Assembly: GCF_010730575.1 (NCBI RefSeq)
Contig: NZ_AP022614.1
Span: 186,001 to 250,000, forward strand
DNA from: Mycobacterium parmense
Lineage (GTDB): Bacteria; Actinomycetota; Actinomycetes; Mycobacteriales; Mycobacteriaceae
Reading direction: 5' to 3'
Length of the DNA stretch: 64,000 bases
The position numbers and the translations under genes were made by a program. Within the stretch, counting starts at the first letter, position 1; each line of letters begins with the position of its first letter. Positions 22,254-37,869 of this stretch are shown here, piece after piece. The notes beneath the pieces are model-generated. The model was given only the letters and a program-made list of their open reading frames with translations, did no database searches and had not been told where the DNA came from.

Positions 22254-23243
22254 GTGAGCGCAAGTCCTTTGAAGGTCGCCGTCACCGGTGCCGCCGGCCA
22301 GATCGGCTATAGCCTGCTCTTCCGCCTGGCCAGCGGCTCCCTGTTGGGGCCCGACCGCCCGATCGAGCTGCGACTGCTCGAGATCGAGCCCGCGCTCAAG
22401 GCGCTCGAGGGTGTCGTGATGGAGCTCGACGACTGCGCGTTCCCCTTGCTGGCCGGGGTCGAGATCGGTGCCGACGCGAACAAGATCTTCGACGGCGTGA
22501 ACCTGGCGCTGCTGGTCGGCGCGAGGCCGCGCGGTCCGGGCATGGAGCGCAGCGACCTGCTGGAGGCCAACGGCGCGATCTTCACCGCGCAGGGCAAGGC
22601 GCTCAACGCCGTCGCCGCCGACGACGTGCGCATCGGCGTGACCGGCAACCCGGCCAACACCAACGCGCTGATCGCGCTGAGCAACGCCCCCGACATCCCC
22701 AAGGAGCGGTTCTCCGCGCTGACCCGGCTGGACCACAACCGGGCGATCTCGCAGCTGGCCAAGAAGACCGGCGCCGCGGTCACCGACATCAAGAAGATGA
22801 CCATCTGGGGCAACCACTCGGCCACCCAGTACCCCGACATCTTCCACGCCGAGGTCGGCGGCAAGAACGCGGCCGAGGTGGTCAACGACCAGAACTGGAT
22901 CGAGAACGACTTCATCCCGACCGTCGCCAAGCGCGGCGCGGCGATCATCGACGCTCGCGGCGCCTCCTCGGCCGCCTCCGCCGCGTCGGCCACCGTCGAT
23001 GCCGCCCGCTCCTGGCTGCTGGGCAGTCCGGAGGGTGACTGGGTGTCGATGGCGGTGTTCTCCGACGGCTCCTACGGTGTGCCGGAGGGGATCGTCTCGT
23101 CCTTCCCGGTGACCACCAAGGACGGCAACTGGTCGATCGTGCAGGGGCTCGACATCGACGAATTCTCGCGCGGCCGCATCGACAAGACCACCGCCGAGTT
23201 GGTCGACGAGCGCACGGCGGTGACGGAGCTCAAGCTGATCTGA
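22254..23243 (+). CDS. mdh: NAD-dependent malate dehydrogenase
   Basis: A 329-residue TCA-cycle enzyme interconverting malate and oxaloacetate. Rossmann motif [17 protein letters not shown] at the N-terminus, substrate arginines in [13 protein letters not shown] and [24 protein letters not shown], and catalytic histidine in [12 protein letters not shown]. Length equals the tuberculosis enzyme. GTG 22254 follows AAAGGAG at ideal spacing. The next gene in the same direction, 77 bases on, encodes malic enzyme, putting two malate-consuming enzymes side by side. Confidence 0.96.
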   Translation: MSASPLKVAVTGAAGQIGYSLLFRLASGSLLGPDRPIELRLLEIEPALKALEGVVMELDDCAFPLLAGVEIGADANKIFDGVNLALLVGARPRGPGMERSDLLEANGAIFTAQGKALNAVAADDVRIGVTGNPANTNALIALSNAPDIPKERFSALTRLDHNRAISQLAKKTGAAVTDIKKMTIWGNHSATQYPDIFHAEVGGKNAAEVVNDQNWIENDFIPTVAKRGAAIIDARGASSAASAASATVDAARSWLLGSPEGDWVSMAVFSDGSYGVPEGIVSSFPVTTKDGNWSIVQGLDIDEFSRGRIDKTTAELVDERTAVTELKLI

Positions 23244-23291
23244 CACCGCCGTCGGCGGAGCGGACCGCCCTCGGTGATCGCCATTAGGTCT

Positions 23292-23312
23292 ACTAACGGG
23301 TAGTCAGTACCC
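23292..23312 (+). promoter_or_regulatory. Overlapping inverted repeats just upstream of the malic enzyme start
   Basis: Two small palindromes overlap: ACTA-acggg-TAGT (23292-23304) and GGGTA-gtcag-TACCC (23298-23312), the second with perfect five-base arms. They end eight bases before GTG 23321, covering the ribosome-binding region, so they could be an operator or a translational hairpin. No known regulator site is recognised. Confidence 0.4.
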
Positions 23313-23320
23313 TGGGGCGC

Positions 23321-24520
23321 GTGTCGGATGAGCAGAGCCCCCAGGTCATCATCACAGACGAAGAGATCTTCGCAGCACACGTAGGCGGCAAGCTCTCGGT
23401 GGGGTTGACGGCCCCGCTGGACACCCAGCGTGCCCTCTCGATCGCCTACACCCCGGGTGTGGCGCAGGTCAGTCGCGCTATCGCCGCCGATGAGACCCTG
23501 GCTGCCCGCTACACCTGGTCGAACCGGCTGGTGGCCGTCGTCAGCGACGGCAGCGCGGTGCTGGGCCTGGGCGACATCGGGCCCGCGGCTGCGCTTCCGG
23601 TGATGGAGGGCAAATGCGCCCTGTTCCAGGCTTACGGCGGGCTCAACGCAATCCCGGTCGTGCTGGACACCAAGGACCCCGACGAGATCGTCGAGACCCT
23701 GATCCGCCTGCGCCCGACGTTCGGGGCCGTCAACCTCGAGGACATCTCCGCCCCGCGCTGCTTCGAGATCGAACGACGCGTGATCGAGGCGCTGAACTGC
23801 CCGGTGATGCACGACGACCAGCACGGCACGGCGATCGTCGTGCTGGCCGCGCTGATGGGGGCCACCAAGCTGCTGGGCCGTGACATGCCGTCGCTGCGGG
23901 TGGTGGTGTCCGGCGCCGGAGCCGCGGGCGTCGCGTGCACCAAGCTGCTGCTGACGATGGGGGTTTCCGACATCACCGTGCTGGACTCCCGCGGGATCCT
24001 GCACAGCGGGCGCGACGACCTGAACACCGTCAAGGCGGACCTGGCGCGGCGCACCAACCCGGGCAATCTCACCGGCGGCATGGTGGAGGCCCTGGACGGG
24101 GCCGACGTGTTCCTCGGGGTGTCGGCGGGCCTGGTCCCCGAAGAGCTGATCGCCACGATGGCGCCGGGCGGCATCGTCTTCGCCCTGTCCAATCCCGACC
24201 CAGAGGTTCATCCGCAGGTGGCGGCCAAGTATGCGGCGGTGGTGGCGACCGGCCGCAGCGACTTCCCCAACCAGATCAACAACGTGCTGGCATTCCCGGG
24301 GGTGTTCCGCGGAGCGCTGGACGCCGGGGCGCGCCGCATCACCGAGCGGATGATGATCGCCGCGGCCGAGGCCATCTTCTCGGTCGTCAGCGACGACCTC
24401 GCCGTCGACCGGATCGTTCCGAGTCCTCTCGATCTGCGCGTCGGGGAAGCAGTGGCCCAGGCGGTGGCGTTGGTCGCCGAGGATCCGGAAACCGCCGAAG
24501 CCGCAGACATCGCGGGGTGA
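23321..24520 (+). CDS. Compact bacterial malic enzyme (malate oxidoreductase, decarboxylating)
   Basis: A 399-residue enzyme converting malate to pyruvate and CO2 with NAD or NADP. Conserved segments in order: [52 protein letters not shown], Rossmann [35 protein letters not shown]. It belongs to the short form without the phosphotransacetylase tail, unlike the 548-residue Mez (Rv2332) of M. tuberculosis. At this locus M. tuberculosis has vapBC33 and PE_PGRS23. The stop overlaps the lpqZ GTG (GTGA). Cofactor preference cannot be settled by eye. Confidence 0.92.
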   Translation: MSDEQSPQVIITDEEIFAAHVGGKLSVGLTAPLDTQRALSIAYTPGVAQVSRAIAADETLAARYTWSNRLVAVVSDGSAVLGLGDIGPAAALPVMEGKCALFQAYGGLNAIPVVLDTKDPDEIVETLIRLRPTFGAVNLEDISAPRCFEIERRVIEALNCPVMHDDQHGTAIVVLAALMGATKLLGRDMPSLRVVVSGAGAAGVACTKLLLTMGVSDITVLDSRGILHSGRDDLNTVKADLARRTNPGNLTGGMVEALDGADVFLGVSAGLVPEELIATMAPGGIVFALSNPDPEVHPQVAAKYAAVVATGRSDFPNQINNVLAFPGVFRGALDAGARRITERMMIAAAEAIFSVVSDDLAVDRIVPSPLDLRVGEAVAQAVALVAEDPETAEAADIAG

Positions 24521-25377
24521 GAGCCGGCAAGCTGGCCGGACCGCTGCTCGCCGCCGTCCTGATCCTCGCGGGCTGCGCGACCGGGCTCCGCGCGCCGGCG
24601 GAGCTGGTGGTGGGATCGCGGCCCGATCCCGAGTCGACGGTGCTCGCCGGCATATACGTCGCGGCGCTGCGCTCCTACGGGTTCGGCGCACGGGCCGTGA
24701 CCGCCGACGACCCGATGGCGAAGCTGGACTCGGGCGCGGTCACCGTCGTTCCCGCGTTCACCGGACGGGTGCTCGAGCGCCTGCAGCCGACGGCGACCGC
24801 GCTGTCCGATGCGCAGGTGTACCGGGCGATGATCGCGGCGCTGCCCGAAGGCGTCCTGGCGGGCGACTACGCCACCGCCGCCGAGGACAAGCCGGTGCTG
24901 CTGGTCACGCAGACCACCGCCAAGGCGTGGGGCGGCCAGGGCCTCAGCGCGGATCTGAGCGTCCTGCCCAAGCACTGCGCCGGCCTGGTGCTCGGGGCCC
25001 TTGCCGGCACCCAGACCCCAGGGCTGGTGGGCTCGTGCCGGTTACCGCCCCCACGCGAATTCAGCTCTGAAGCCACGCTTTTCGCAGCTGTTCGGGATGG
25101 CCGGGTCACGGCGGCGTGGACCACCACCGCCGATCCCGGGATGCCCGCCGACCTGACTGCGCTGGCCGACGGCAAACCCGCGCTGATCCGGGCGGAGAAC
25201 GTGGTGCCGCTGTACCGGCGCAACGCGCTGAGCGAACGTCAGCTGTTGGCAATCAACGAGGTGGCCGGCGTGCTGGATACCGCGGCCCTGGCCGACCTCC
25301 GCCGGCAGGTGGCCGCCGGCGCCCAGCCCGAGGCGGTGGCGGCTGGCTGGCTGGCCGAGCACCCGCTGGGCCGGTAA
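24517..25377 (+). CDS. lpqZ: Lipoprotein LpqZ, OpuAC/glycine-betaine-binding-like
   Basis: A 286-residue lipoprotein. The signal peptide ends in LAGC with lipidated cysteine near residue 20. The body resembles quaternary-amine binding proteins (LVVGSRPDPESTVLAGIYVAALRSYG, VTVVPAFTGRVLERL, VVPLYRRNALSERQLLAINEVAGVLD). GTG 24517 overlaps the malic enzyme stop by GTGA. No transporter partner lies beside it, so whether it takes part in uptake of compatible solutes is open. It converges on the SDR gene with 13 bases between. Confidence 0.9.
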   Translation: MRAGKLAGPLLAAVLILAGCATGLRAPAELVVGSRPDPESTVLAGIYVAALRSYGFGARAVTADDPMAKLDSGAVTVVPAFTGRVLERLQPTATALSDAQVYRAMIAALPEGVLAGDYATAAEDKPVLLVTQTTAKAWGGQGLSADLSVLPKHCAGLVLGALAGTQTPGLVGSCRLPPPREFSSEATLFAAVRDGRVTAAWTTTADPGMPADLTALADGKPALIRAENVVPLYRRNALSERQLLAINEVAGVLDTAALADLRRQVAAGAQPEAVAAGWLAEHPLGR

Positions 25378-25390
25378 CGGCTGGCCGGCG

Positions 25391-26221
25391 TCAGTACTTG
25401 GGCGAGAGGACCCGGCGCAGGAACGGGCCGAACAGCTGCTGGTATCCCGAGCCCGTCAGCCGCACCAGGACGTCGAGAACCTTGGCATCCGGACCGACCA
25501 GCACCCGGGCCTTCTTCTTGTGCACCGCGTCGAGGATGATCTGGGCGGCCCGCTCCGGGCTGGTCTTGGCCAGACGCTTGTCGAACAGCTTGGCCAGTTC
25601 GTCGCGGTCGAGGCCCTCGGCGGCGCCGGCGTTGCGCGCGATCGCGGTCTTGATACCGCCCGGGTGCACCGTGGTCACCGCCACCGGGTGTCCGGCCAGC
25701 ACCATCTCCTGGCGCAGCGCCTCGGTGAAGCCGCGGACCGCGAACTTCGCCGAGTTGTAGGCCGCCTGGCCCGGCACCGAGAACAGCCCGAAAATGCTCG
25801 AGACGTTGACGATGTGACCGTCGCCGCTGGCGATCAGGTGCGGGAGGAACGCCTTCGTGCCGTTGACGACGCCCCAGAAGTCGACGTCCATCACCCGTTC
25901 GATGTCCTTGAACTGGCTGACTTCGACGTCGCCGCTGAACGCGATTCCGGCGTTGTTGTAAATCTGGTTGACCTTGCCGAAGTGCTCGGCGACCGCATCG
26001 GCGTAGGCCAGGAACGCCTCGCGCTCGGTGACGTCGAGGCGGTCGACTTTGGGCTGCGCACCGATCGCCTTCAGCCGCTCTTCGGTCTGGGCCAGGCCTT
26101 CGGTGTCGACGTCGCTGATGGCCACTTTGGCACCCGACCGGGCCAGTTCGACGGCCAGCGCCTGCCCGATACCCGAACCCGCGCCCGTCACCACTGCGAC
26201 TTTGCCGGCGAACCCTTGCAT
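25391..26221 (-). CDS. Short-chain dehydrogenase/reductase (Rv1245c-like)
   Basis: A 276-residue classical SDR. Cofactor motif TGAGSGIG near residue 12, NNAGIA at about 89, catalytic serine in VNVSSIFG, and YNSAK with Tyr155 and Lys159. Aspartates at SDVD favour NAD(H). Substrate unknown; C-terminal helices (VRLTGSGYQQLFGPFLRRVL) are typical of lipid-active mycobacterial SDRs. ATG 26221 gives the full family length; the frame is open further upstream but without matching residues. It is divergent from the methyltransferase gene. Confidence 0.9.
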   Translation of the reverse strand: MQGFAGKVAVVTGAGSGIGQALAVELARSGAKVAISDVDTEGLAQTEERLKAIGAQPKVDRLDVTEREAFLAYADAVAEHFGKVNQIYNNAGIAFSGDVEVSQFKDIERVMDVDFWGVVNGTKAFLPHLIASGDGHIVNVSSIFGLFSVPGQAAYNSAKFAVRGFTEALRQEMVLAGHPVAVTTVHPGGIKTAIARNAGAAEGLDRDELAKLFDKRLAKTSPERAAQIILDAVHKKKARVLVGPDAKVLDVLVRLTGSGYQQLFGPFLRRVLSPKY

Positions 26222-26260
26222 CAACACCCTCCCGACTCCGTTGCCCTCCGTTGAGGGTAA

Positions 26261-27616
<1,356 letters not shown>

Positions 27617-27617
27617 G

Positions 27618-31349
<3,732 letters not shown>

Positions 31350-31525
31350 GACCGCCGTTCGCCTCAATTCCTAGGTCCCGCAGGCCCCGTCAGCGCTGCT
31401 GCGTGACGGCTGCACCTTCCTGGGCCCCGGGTGGCGGAGTACCTCACACCCGAGGCGACCTCCATTGTCTCGCCCCATAAAGGCTAACCTTTCGCGGGCG
31501 AATCGCCAGAGCGACCAGGGGCGGG

Positions 31526-32305
31526 TTAGCTGGCCTCGTGCACGGGCGGCACCAGGTGCAGCGCGCGGGGCCACCGCACCGGTGCGGGCCCGAACGCCTG
31601 CCGTGCGTTGCGGACGATCTTCTTGCCCGCGAGGTAGTTGCCGATGGCGCCGACGACGACCCCGATGCCGACGGGCAGCAGCTTGCCGAACATCAGCGCG
31701 CTGCGCCGCACCGTGTACCGCTTGACCCACGACTTGAGCAGCCTCGAGTTGAGCCCCGAGACCGACGACAGCGGCAGCGCGGCCACGCCTTCGGAGATCC
31801 ACCCGCCGTGGGTCCGCCCCGGACCGATCAACTGTGCGACGGCCTGCTTGCTGTTGTTGCCCACCAGCACCGACAACACGAGCGCGCGGCGCCGTTCCCG
31901 GTGATCAGCCGGGATACCGTAGACCGCCGCCACCGCCAGCACGTAGAAGGCGGTGGCCTCCAGGAACGCCACGGTTTCGGCCGCGGCCGCGGACAGTGCG
32001 CTCAGCGTGCCAACCCCCGGGATGGTCGCGGCTGCCCCCACGGCCATCCCGCCGGCGGTGATCATCGCCACGTAGCGCCTCTCCAGCTTGGCCAGGATGT
32101 CGGCGGGGCCACTGCGCGGGTTGGCGTCCCGGAGCCGCGACACGTACGCCTCGGCCGCCGGGCCCTGAATCCGCGAACTGCGCTCGATGACCTGCGCCAA
32201 GGCGCGCGCGGACGCCTTCGGACGACTGTCGGTGGGCTCCGGCGCCGGGCCGGCGCCGGACGTGTTCGAAGGCTTCGAAGACCGCTTTCGTCGGGGCCAC
32301 ATCAT
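31526..32305 (-). CDS. Conserved membrane protein (Rv1249c-like)
   Basis: A 259-residue protein of unknown function. A basic, low-complexity N-terminus (1-50) leads to a helical soluble part ([16 protein letters not shown]), then Gly/Ala-rich hydrophobic stretches ([46 protein letters not shown] and [24 protein letters not shown]). The start is one of two adjacent ATGs (32305, 32302) after AGGAGAG. It lies 176 bases upstream of kgd on the same strand and divergent from the MFS gene; no catalytic motif was recognised. Confidence 0.8.
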   Translation of the reverse strand: MMWPRRKRSSKPSNTSGAGPAPEPTDSRPKASARALAQVIERSSRIQGPAAEAYVSRLRDANPRSGPADILAKLERRYVAMITAGGMAVGAAATIPGVGTLSALSAAAAETVAFLEATAFYVLAVAAVYGIPADHRERRRALVLSVLVGNNSKQAVAQLIGPGRTHGGWISEGVAALPLSSVSGLNSRLLKSWVKRYTVRRSALMFGKLLPVGIGVVVGAIGNYLAGKKIVRNARQAFGPAPVRWPRALHLVPPVHEAS

Positions 32306-32489
32306 GTCTCTCCTGCAAATGGCGTCTCTTCAGGCTAACGCGCCTCCCGGCGGGTCGTCGGCCGCGCGCCTATTTGCCTCACCCGTAATAATGCAGTCGG
32401 GACGTCGCTGCCGGCCCGAACCGCGAACGGTCCAGGCGGGGGCATTGCGGGCAGGCCGGCGTCGTCGGGAGTGGAAACGAGGTGGGAAA

Positions 32490-34391
32490 TTGACCACGGC
32501 GATGCCCCGGTCAGCCGGGGACACCCGGCCCGCGGGGTCCGCTTCACCCCTGGTCGGCAGGCTGCGGGGTTTTCTCGCCGGGAATTCGCCGCACTCGCAG
32601 AACCCGTGGAACGCGCTGTGGGCGATGATGATCGGCTTCTTCATGATCATGGTCGACTCGACCATCGTGGCGATCGCCAACCCCACCATCATGGCCGACC
32701 TGCGGATCGGCTACGACACCGTGGTGTGGGTCACCAGCGCTTACCTGCTGGGGTACGCCGTGGTGCTGCTGGTGGCCGGGCGACTCGGTGACCGGTTCGG
32801 CACCAAGAACCTCTACCTGATCGGCCTGGTGGTGTTCACCTTCTCCTCGGTGTGGTGTGGCCTGTCGGGCAGCGCCGCGATGCTGATCACCGCCAGGGTG
32901 GTGCAGGGGGTCGGCGCCGGGGTGCTCACCCCGCAGACCCTCTCGACGATCACCCGGATCTTCCCGCCGGAGCGCCGAGGGGTCGCGGTCAGCGTGTGGG
33001 GTGCCACCGCGGGCGTCGCCAGCCTGGTGGGGCCGCTGGCCGGCGGCGCGCTGGTCGACGGCCTGGGCTGGCAGTGGATCTTCTTCGTCAACGTTCCGGT
33101 CGGCATCCTGGGCCTGGGCCTGGCGGTGTGGCTGGTTCCGGTGCTGCCGACGCACGCGCGCCGGTTCGACGTGGTCGGCGTCGCGCTGTCCGGCGCGGGC
33201 ATCTTCCTGATCGTCTTCGGCCTGCAGCAGGGCCAGGCCGCGCACTGGGAGCCCTGGATCTGGGCCCTGATCGTCGCCGGCGCCGGATGTATGACGGCCT
33301 TCGTGTACTGGCAGTCGGTCAACACCGACGAGCCGCTGATTCCGCTGGTCATCTTCGGCGACCGTGATTTCAGCCTGTGCAACCTGGGCGTGGCCATCAC
33401 CTCGTTCGCCGCGACGGCGATGATGTTGCCGCTGACCTTTTATGCCCAGGCCGTCTGCGGGCTGTCCCCGACGCGCTCGGCGCTGCTGATCGCGCCGATG
33501 GCGGTGGCCAACGGTGTGCTCGCGCCGTTCGTCGGCCGGCTCGTCGACCGGTACCACCCGCGGCCCGTGCTCGGGTTCGGCTTCTCGGTGCTCGCGGTCG
33601 CGCTGACGTCGCTGTCCTTCGAGATGTCGCCGGCCACGCCGGTCTGGCGGCTCCTGCTGCTGTTCTTTGCGGTGGGCGTCGGCATGGCGTTCGTGTGGTC
33701 CCCGCTGACCGCGACGGCGACCCGTAACCTGCCGCCGGAGCTGGCCGGCGCCGGCTCCGCGGTGTACAACTCGGTGCGCCAGCTGGGTGCGGTGCTCGGC
33801 AGCGCCGGAATGGCCGCGTTCATGACCTTCCGGATCACCGCCGAGATGCCGCCGCGGCCGCCCGGGGGCGAAGGCATCGGAGGCATCGAAGGCGTCTCCC
33901 TGCAGATGCCGGCGTTCCTTCGTGACCCGTTCTCGGCCGCGATGGCGCAGTCGGTGCAGCTGCCCGCGTTCGTCGCGCTGTTCGGGGTCGTCGCGGCGCT
34001 GTTCCTGGTCGGCTCCACGCCGTGGTCGGGCAGCGGCGACCGGCGCGACAGACGAGTCGAGCCCGCCGAGGATGACTACGACGACGACGATTACGTCGAG
34101 TTCATCCTGCTTCGCGAACCCGACGTCGACGGCCCGTCGGACGTCCCGGGTGGCGCGCGCACGGAGCGGGTCCGGCGAGCGCCGCCGGCCGACGATTCGG
34201 CAGCCCGCGCCGGGCCGATCGGCTTTGCGCGCAACGGCTCTCATGTCGACGCCAACCGGCGCTTCCGGACGGTCGCTGACCTTTCTGCGGGCCCGCAGCG
34301 GTCCCGCAACGGCTCGCCGCGCGGCCGGAGCCGCCACCCCGAGCCCGGCGACGGCTCCGCTGATTACGGCCGGCACGCCTCCGGCAACTAG
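32490..34391 (+). CDS. MFS drug exporter of the DHA2 (14-helix) type (Rv1250-like)
   Basis: A 633-residue transporter. Fourteen predicted helices lie between residues 40 and 520, with the DHA2 motifs: D-acidic residue in [18 protein letters not shown], motif [12 protein letters not shown] and motif [18 protein letters not shown]. The last 110 residues form a hydrophilic tail with an acidic run [11 protein letters not shown] and a basic, Arg/Ser-rich end. TTG 32490 is proposed because [10 protein letters not shown] then resembles the tuberculosis N-terminus and GGTGGGA lies upstream; ATG 32502 is the alternative. Proton-driven efflux is inferred from family. The gene stops one base before the convergent helicase gene. 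Confidence 0.88.
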   Translation: MTTAMPRSAGDTRPAGSASPLVGRLRGFLAGNSPHSQNPWNALWAMMIGFFMIMVDSTIVAIANPTIMADLRIGYDTVVWVTSAYLLGYAVVLLVAGRLGDRFGTKNLYLIGLVVFTFSSVWCGLSGSAAMLITARVVQGVGAGVLTPQTLSTITRIFPPERRGVAVSVWGATAGVASLVGPLAGGALVDGLGWQWIFFVNVPVGILGLGLAVWLVPVLPTHARRFDVVGVALSGAGIFLIVFGLQQGQAAHWEPWIWALIVAGAGCMTAFVYWQSVNTDEPLIPLVIFGDRDFSLCNLGVAITSFAATAMMLPLTFYAQAVCGLSPTRSALLIAPMAVANGVLAPFVGRLVDRYHPRPVLGFGFSVLAVALTSLSFEMSPATPVWRLLLLFFAVGVGMAFVWSPLTATATRNLPPELAGAGSAVYNSVRQLGAVLGSAGMAAFMTFRITAEMPPRPPGGEGIGGIEGVSLQMPAFLRDPFSAAMAQSVQLPAFVALFGVVAALFLVGSTPWSGSGDRRDRRVEPAEDDYDDDDYVEFILLREPDVDGPSDVPGGARTERVRRAPPADDSAARAGPIGFARNGSHVDANRRFRTVADLSAGPQRSRNGSPRGRSRHPEPGDGSADYGRHASGN

Positions 34392-34392
34392 G

Positions 34393-37300
34393 TCAGTCGG
34401 CGGCCAGGGCGGGCTCGGTCAGGGCCAGGAACGCGCCGAGGTCGATCATGCCCGCGGGCGTGGCGGGCAGGTATTCGGTCAGCAGCGACGAGCGCACGAT
34501 CACGGCGGCGTACTGCGCCCGGCTGATGGCGACGTTGAGCCGATTCCTGTTCAACAGGAACGAGATTCCACGCGGCACCACCTCCGCCGACGAGGCCGTC
34601 ATCGAGACGAACACGACCGGCGCCTGCCCGCCCTGGAACTTGTCGACCGTTCCCACCCGGACCCCGCCGAGTCCCGCGGCGGCCAACCGCCGGCGCAGCA
34701 GTGCCACCTGCGCGTTGTAGGGCGCCAGCACCAGCACGTCGGCGGCGGTCAACTCGCGCGCGCCGTCTTCGTCGGTCCACGTCCCGCCCAGCAGTCGTTC
34801 GATCTCCGCGGCGATCGCGTCGGCCTCCTGCGGGCTGTCGGTCGAGTTGCCTTGGTGCTCAACTGAAAGCACCCGCACGCCCGGCCGACACCGGTCGAGA
34901 CGACGCGCGGCGGCGCATTCGTGGGCATGCAGCCGGCCCTCGTAGGACAGCCGGGACACCGCGGCGCAGACCGCCGGGTGCATCCTGTAGGACACGTCGA
35001 GGAAGTAGCCTCGCTCGTCGGGCAGGGTGCGCCGGCCGTCCACGAGCCATTCCAGCGCCGAGGTGTCGACCGGTTCCGGATGGGTTCCCTGGCTGACCTG
35101 CGGCAGCTGCCGAGGGTCCCCGAGCAGCAGCAGGTTGGCCGCCGCGGGTGCCACGGCGATGGTGTTCGCCAGGCAGAATTGCCCCGCCTCGTCGACCACC
35201 AGCAGGTCCAGGCTTCCCCGCGGGACCCGGTTGGCGTTGGCGAAATCCCACGCCGTGCCGCCGATCACGCATCCCGCCGTGTCGGCGATGAAGGCGGCAT
35301 AGTCGCCGCCGTCGATCTCCTGCCAGCGTGGCGCGGCGCGGTCGTTGCGCTTCTTGGCGACGCGCGCCGCGTCGAGTCCGGCGTCGATCACGCAATCCAG
35401 CAGGTTCTCCACGGTGGCGTGTGACTGCGCGACGACTCCGACGCGCCAGCCATGGCCGGTGACCAGTCGTTGGATCACCCGGGCGGCCGTGTGTGTCTTG
35501 CCGGTACCCGGCGGCCCGTGCACCGCCAGATACGACGAGTCCAGATCCAGCGCCGCGGCGGTCAGGTCGGCGACGGTGTCGGTGCCCCGCGGCAACGGGG
35601 CGCCGCTGCGGGTGCGGGGAGCACCCCGCAGCAGCACGTCGACCATCGCATTGCAGGGCAGCCGCGGCAGCCCGTCGGCCACGGCGGCCGCGGTCGACTC
35701 GATCGACTCCCGCAGCGCGGTCGTGGCGATGGGCGGTCCGGGGGCCAGCGCGAACGGCAGCTGCCCGAAGATGGTGCCGTCGTTGCCGACTCGCTCGACG
35801 ATGACCACTTCGGTGGGTACCTTCGCGTCGTCGGCGCCCGCCACCTCGGCGCGACCGGCGGCCCGCCGATCGGGGTCGTCGGACATGCCCGGCGGTGCGG
35901 GCGGGTCGTAGAGCGCGAACACGTTGGTCGTCAGCTCGCCGCGGGCCAGCTCCCCGTGCAACCGCACCCTGCGTTGCGGCTTGCGGGCCCGCGGCGGCGT
36001 ATGCCAGTCGACGACCACGGATGCATGGTCGGCGACGAACACGTCGGTGTCGTCCGACCACTCGTCGACCGGGAAGTTCAGCCGGTCGAAGTGCGACCAC
36101 CAGAACGGCTTGTCCTCGCGGCGGTGGTAGCCGCGGGCGGCGGCCAGCAACGCCACCGCAGTCTGCTCGGGCGGGCGATCGCCGGCGGCGGCATCTCCGG
36201 TGAAGGCGGCCAGCGTGCGCGCCAGGCGGTCACGGTCGTCGACCGTGTTGCCTTCGGGGACGGGCTGGGCGCCGACGGGCACCACTCCGGATTCGTAGGC
36301 GCGCAGCATCAGCCAGTTGCGCAGCTGCTGGGTGGACCGGCAGTCGTAGAGGTTGTAATCCTCGATTTCCTTGAGCACGGATTCGGCCTCGTCCGCACTG
36401 CCCGCGGCGCGCAGTTCGCAATAGCGGGCGTAGGAGCTGATCGAGGCGGTGGCCGTGGTGACATCGCCCACGCGCAGCTGCGAGCCCATGTAGAGCGGCT
36501 CGAGTGCCTTGAGGCTGAACGACTCGGCGCCCACCCGAACGCTCTTGCGCACCAACGGGTACAGATCGACCAGCGTGCCGCTGCGCAAGAGTTCGTCGAC
36601 CTCGTCCTCGCCCACGCCGTAGCGTCCGGCGAGACGCAGCAGCGCCGTCTTCTCATAGGGCGCGTAATGGTAGATGTGCATGTGGGGGCGGCGCTTGCGT
36701 CGCTTGGCCACCAGGGTCAGGAAGTCGGTGAACGCTCGGCGTTCGTCGAGGCGGTCGTGGGCCCACAGCGGGCGGAACTTGCCGGTGGGCCCGGCTTCCA
36801 GGACTCCGAACAGATACTCCAGGCCCCACTCGTGCCCGTCGGCGGTCCACAGCGGGTCGCCCTCGAAGTCGAAGAACAGGTCGCCGGGGTCCGGCTCGGG
36901 CAGCAGGGTCAGGGGCTGCGGGTCCACGATCTCGTACCGCGGGACACCGGTTTCGCGTTGCAGGACCTGGAGCCTGGCCTGGGCGATCAGCTTGCCCAGC
37001 GCGCCGGACGACAGATCCGGCACCGGCCCGGCGTGGCTCGCCAGTTCGACGACCGTGCCGATGCCGGCGTCGAGAAGCTTGGCGCGCTGAGGAACGCGCA
37101 TCCCGGCGACCAACAGCAGGTCGTCGGTCGCGCGCAGTTGCTCCTCGCACAGCGGGCACCTCAAGCAGGCGCTGACTGTCTGGTCGTCCCAACGGACCGC
37201 GGCCCCGCCTGCGGTGTGCTCGTCGAGCAGCGCCTGCAGCCGCGCACGTTGCGAACGGTAGACGGGAAGCAGGTCGCAGACGCGATACGGCACGACGGTT

Positions 37301-37821
37301 CCGTCTCCGAGTTGCAGCTCGGCCGCCGGCGCCACGGGAACTCCCGAGCCGCTCAGCGCGTCGGCGTAGGCGGCGAGCTGCAGCAGCGCCGTGACCTTGG
37401 GCGAGCGGGCGAGCTTCGTGTCGACGACGCGGTAGCGCTCGCCGTCCAGGATCAAAAAGTCGGCGAAGCCGACGAACCGGCCGTCGAACATCGCGGCCTG
37501 ATACACGACGGGGGCGCGCTTGGCGACGGCCTCGCGGGTGGCCTCCGCGGCAGCAGCCAGCCCGGCGACGGTGTAGGCGGGGCTGTCGACGATCGCGACC
37601 GCGGTCCCGAACTGCTCGCGCAGCCGTTGCAGCTCGCGCCGCTCGTGCTCGTTGCCGAGCGCGACGGTGCGCGCGAACAGTTCGTCCTCGACACTGACCG
37701 CGGGACCCCAGCCGAGTTTGGCGTCGAGTTCTCGCAGCAGGGCGTACTCGCAGCGCGCGGCGGCGGCCAAATCCGAGGCGCTGTAGACGATGTCTGCGCC
37801 GTTGACGAACACAGCAGTCAC
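34393..37821 (-). CDS. RecB-like nuclease / RNase H-fold / SF1 helicase fusion (TM0106 type, Rv1251c-like)
   Basis: A 1,142-residue DNA-processing enzyme. The N-terminal PD-(D/E)XK part (1-260) contains GFADFLILDGERYRVVDTKLA with the D-x-K triad and a cysteine set (RCEYALL plus CLRCPLCEEQL) suited to an Fe-S cluster, as in Cas4/AddB. Next (about 300-480) is an RNase H/DEDD-like module starting FFDFEGDPLW. The C-terminal half is a Dna2/Upf1-type SF1 helicase: GPPGTGKTH, VVDEAGQ, LLGDPRQLPQVSQG, VGTVDKFQGGQAPVV and RNRLNVAISRAQ. Likely role is DNA repair or replication-intermediate processing; this is inferred from architecture. Nothing around it suggests a CRISPR system. Confidence 0.9.
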   Translation of the reverse strand: MTAVFVNGADIVYSASDLAAAARCEYALLRELDAKLGWGPAVSVEDELFARTVALGNEHERRELQRLREQFGTAVAIVDSPAYTVAGLAAAAEATREAVAKRAPVVYQAAMFDGRFVGFADFLILDGERYRVVDTKLARSPKVTALLQLAAYADALSGSGVPVAPAAELQLGDGTVVPYRVCDLLPVYRSQRARLQALLDEHTAGGAAVRWDDQTVSACLRCPLCEEQLRATDDLLLVAGMRVPQRAKLLDAGIGTVVELASHAGPVPDLSSGALGKLIAQARLQVLQRETGVPRYEIVDPQPLTLLPEPDPGDLFFDFEGDPLWTADGHEWGLEYLFGVLEAGPTGKFRPLWAHDRLDERRAFTDFLTLVAKRRKRRPHMHIYHYAPYEKTALLRLAGRYGVGEDEVDELLRSGTLVDLYPLVRKSVRVGAESFSLKALEPLYMGSQLRVGDVTTATASISSYARYCELRAAGSADEAESVLKEIEDYNLYDCRSTQQLRNWLMLRAYESGVVPVGAQPVPEGNTVDDRDRLARTLAAFTGDAAAGDRPPEQTAVALLAAARGYHRREDKPFWWSHFDRLNFPVDEWSDDTDVFVADHASVVVDWHTPPRARKPQRRVRLHGELARGELTTNVFALYDPPAPPGMSDDPDRRAAGRAEVAGADDAKVPTEVVIVERVGNDGTIFGQLPFALAPGPPIATTALRESIESTAAAVADGLPRLPCNAMVDVLLRGAPRTRSGAPLPRGTDTVADLTAAALDLDSSYLAVHGPPGTGKTHTAARVIQRLVTGHGWRVGVVAQSHATVENLLDCVIDAGLDAARVAKKRNDRAAPRWQEIDGGDYAAFIADTAGCVIGGTAWDFANANRVPRGSLDLLVVDEAGQFCLANTIAVAPAAANLLLLGDPRQLPQVSQGTHPEPVDTSALEWLVDGRRTLPDERGYFLDVSYRMHPAVCAAVSRLSYEGRLHAHECAAARRLDRCRPGVRVLSVEHQGNSTDSPQEADAIAAEIERLLGGTWTDEDGARELTAADVLVLAPYNAQVALLRRRLAAAGLGGVRVGTVDKFQGGQAPVVFVSMTASSAEVVPRGISFLLNRNRLNVAISRAQYAAVIVRSSLLTEYLPATPAGMIDLGAFLALTEPALAAD

Positions 37822-37869
37822 TGTAGGTGAGGGGTCTGACAGCGGGGCCGTTGTCGGCGGGCCCCCGGG

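Noticed and set aside
34393..37821. Nuclease-helicase as part of a CRISPR or other defence island
   Set aside because: Neighbouring genes are core mycobacterial genes in the usual order and no repeat-spacer array or defence partner is seen.
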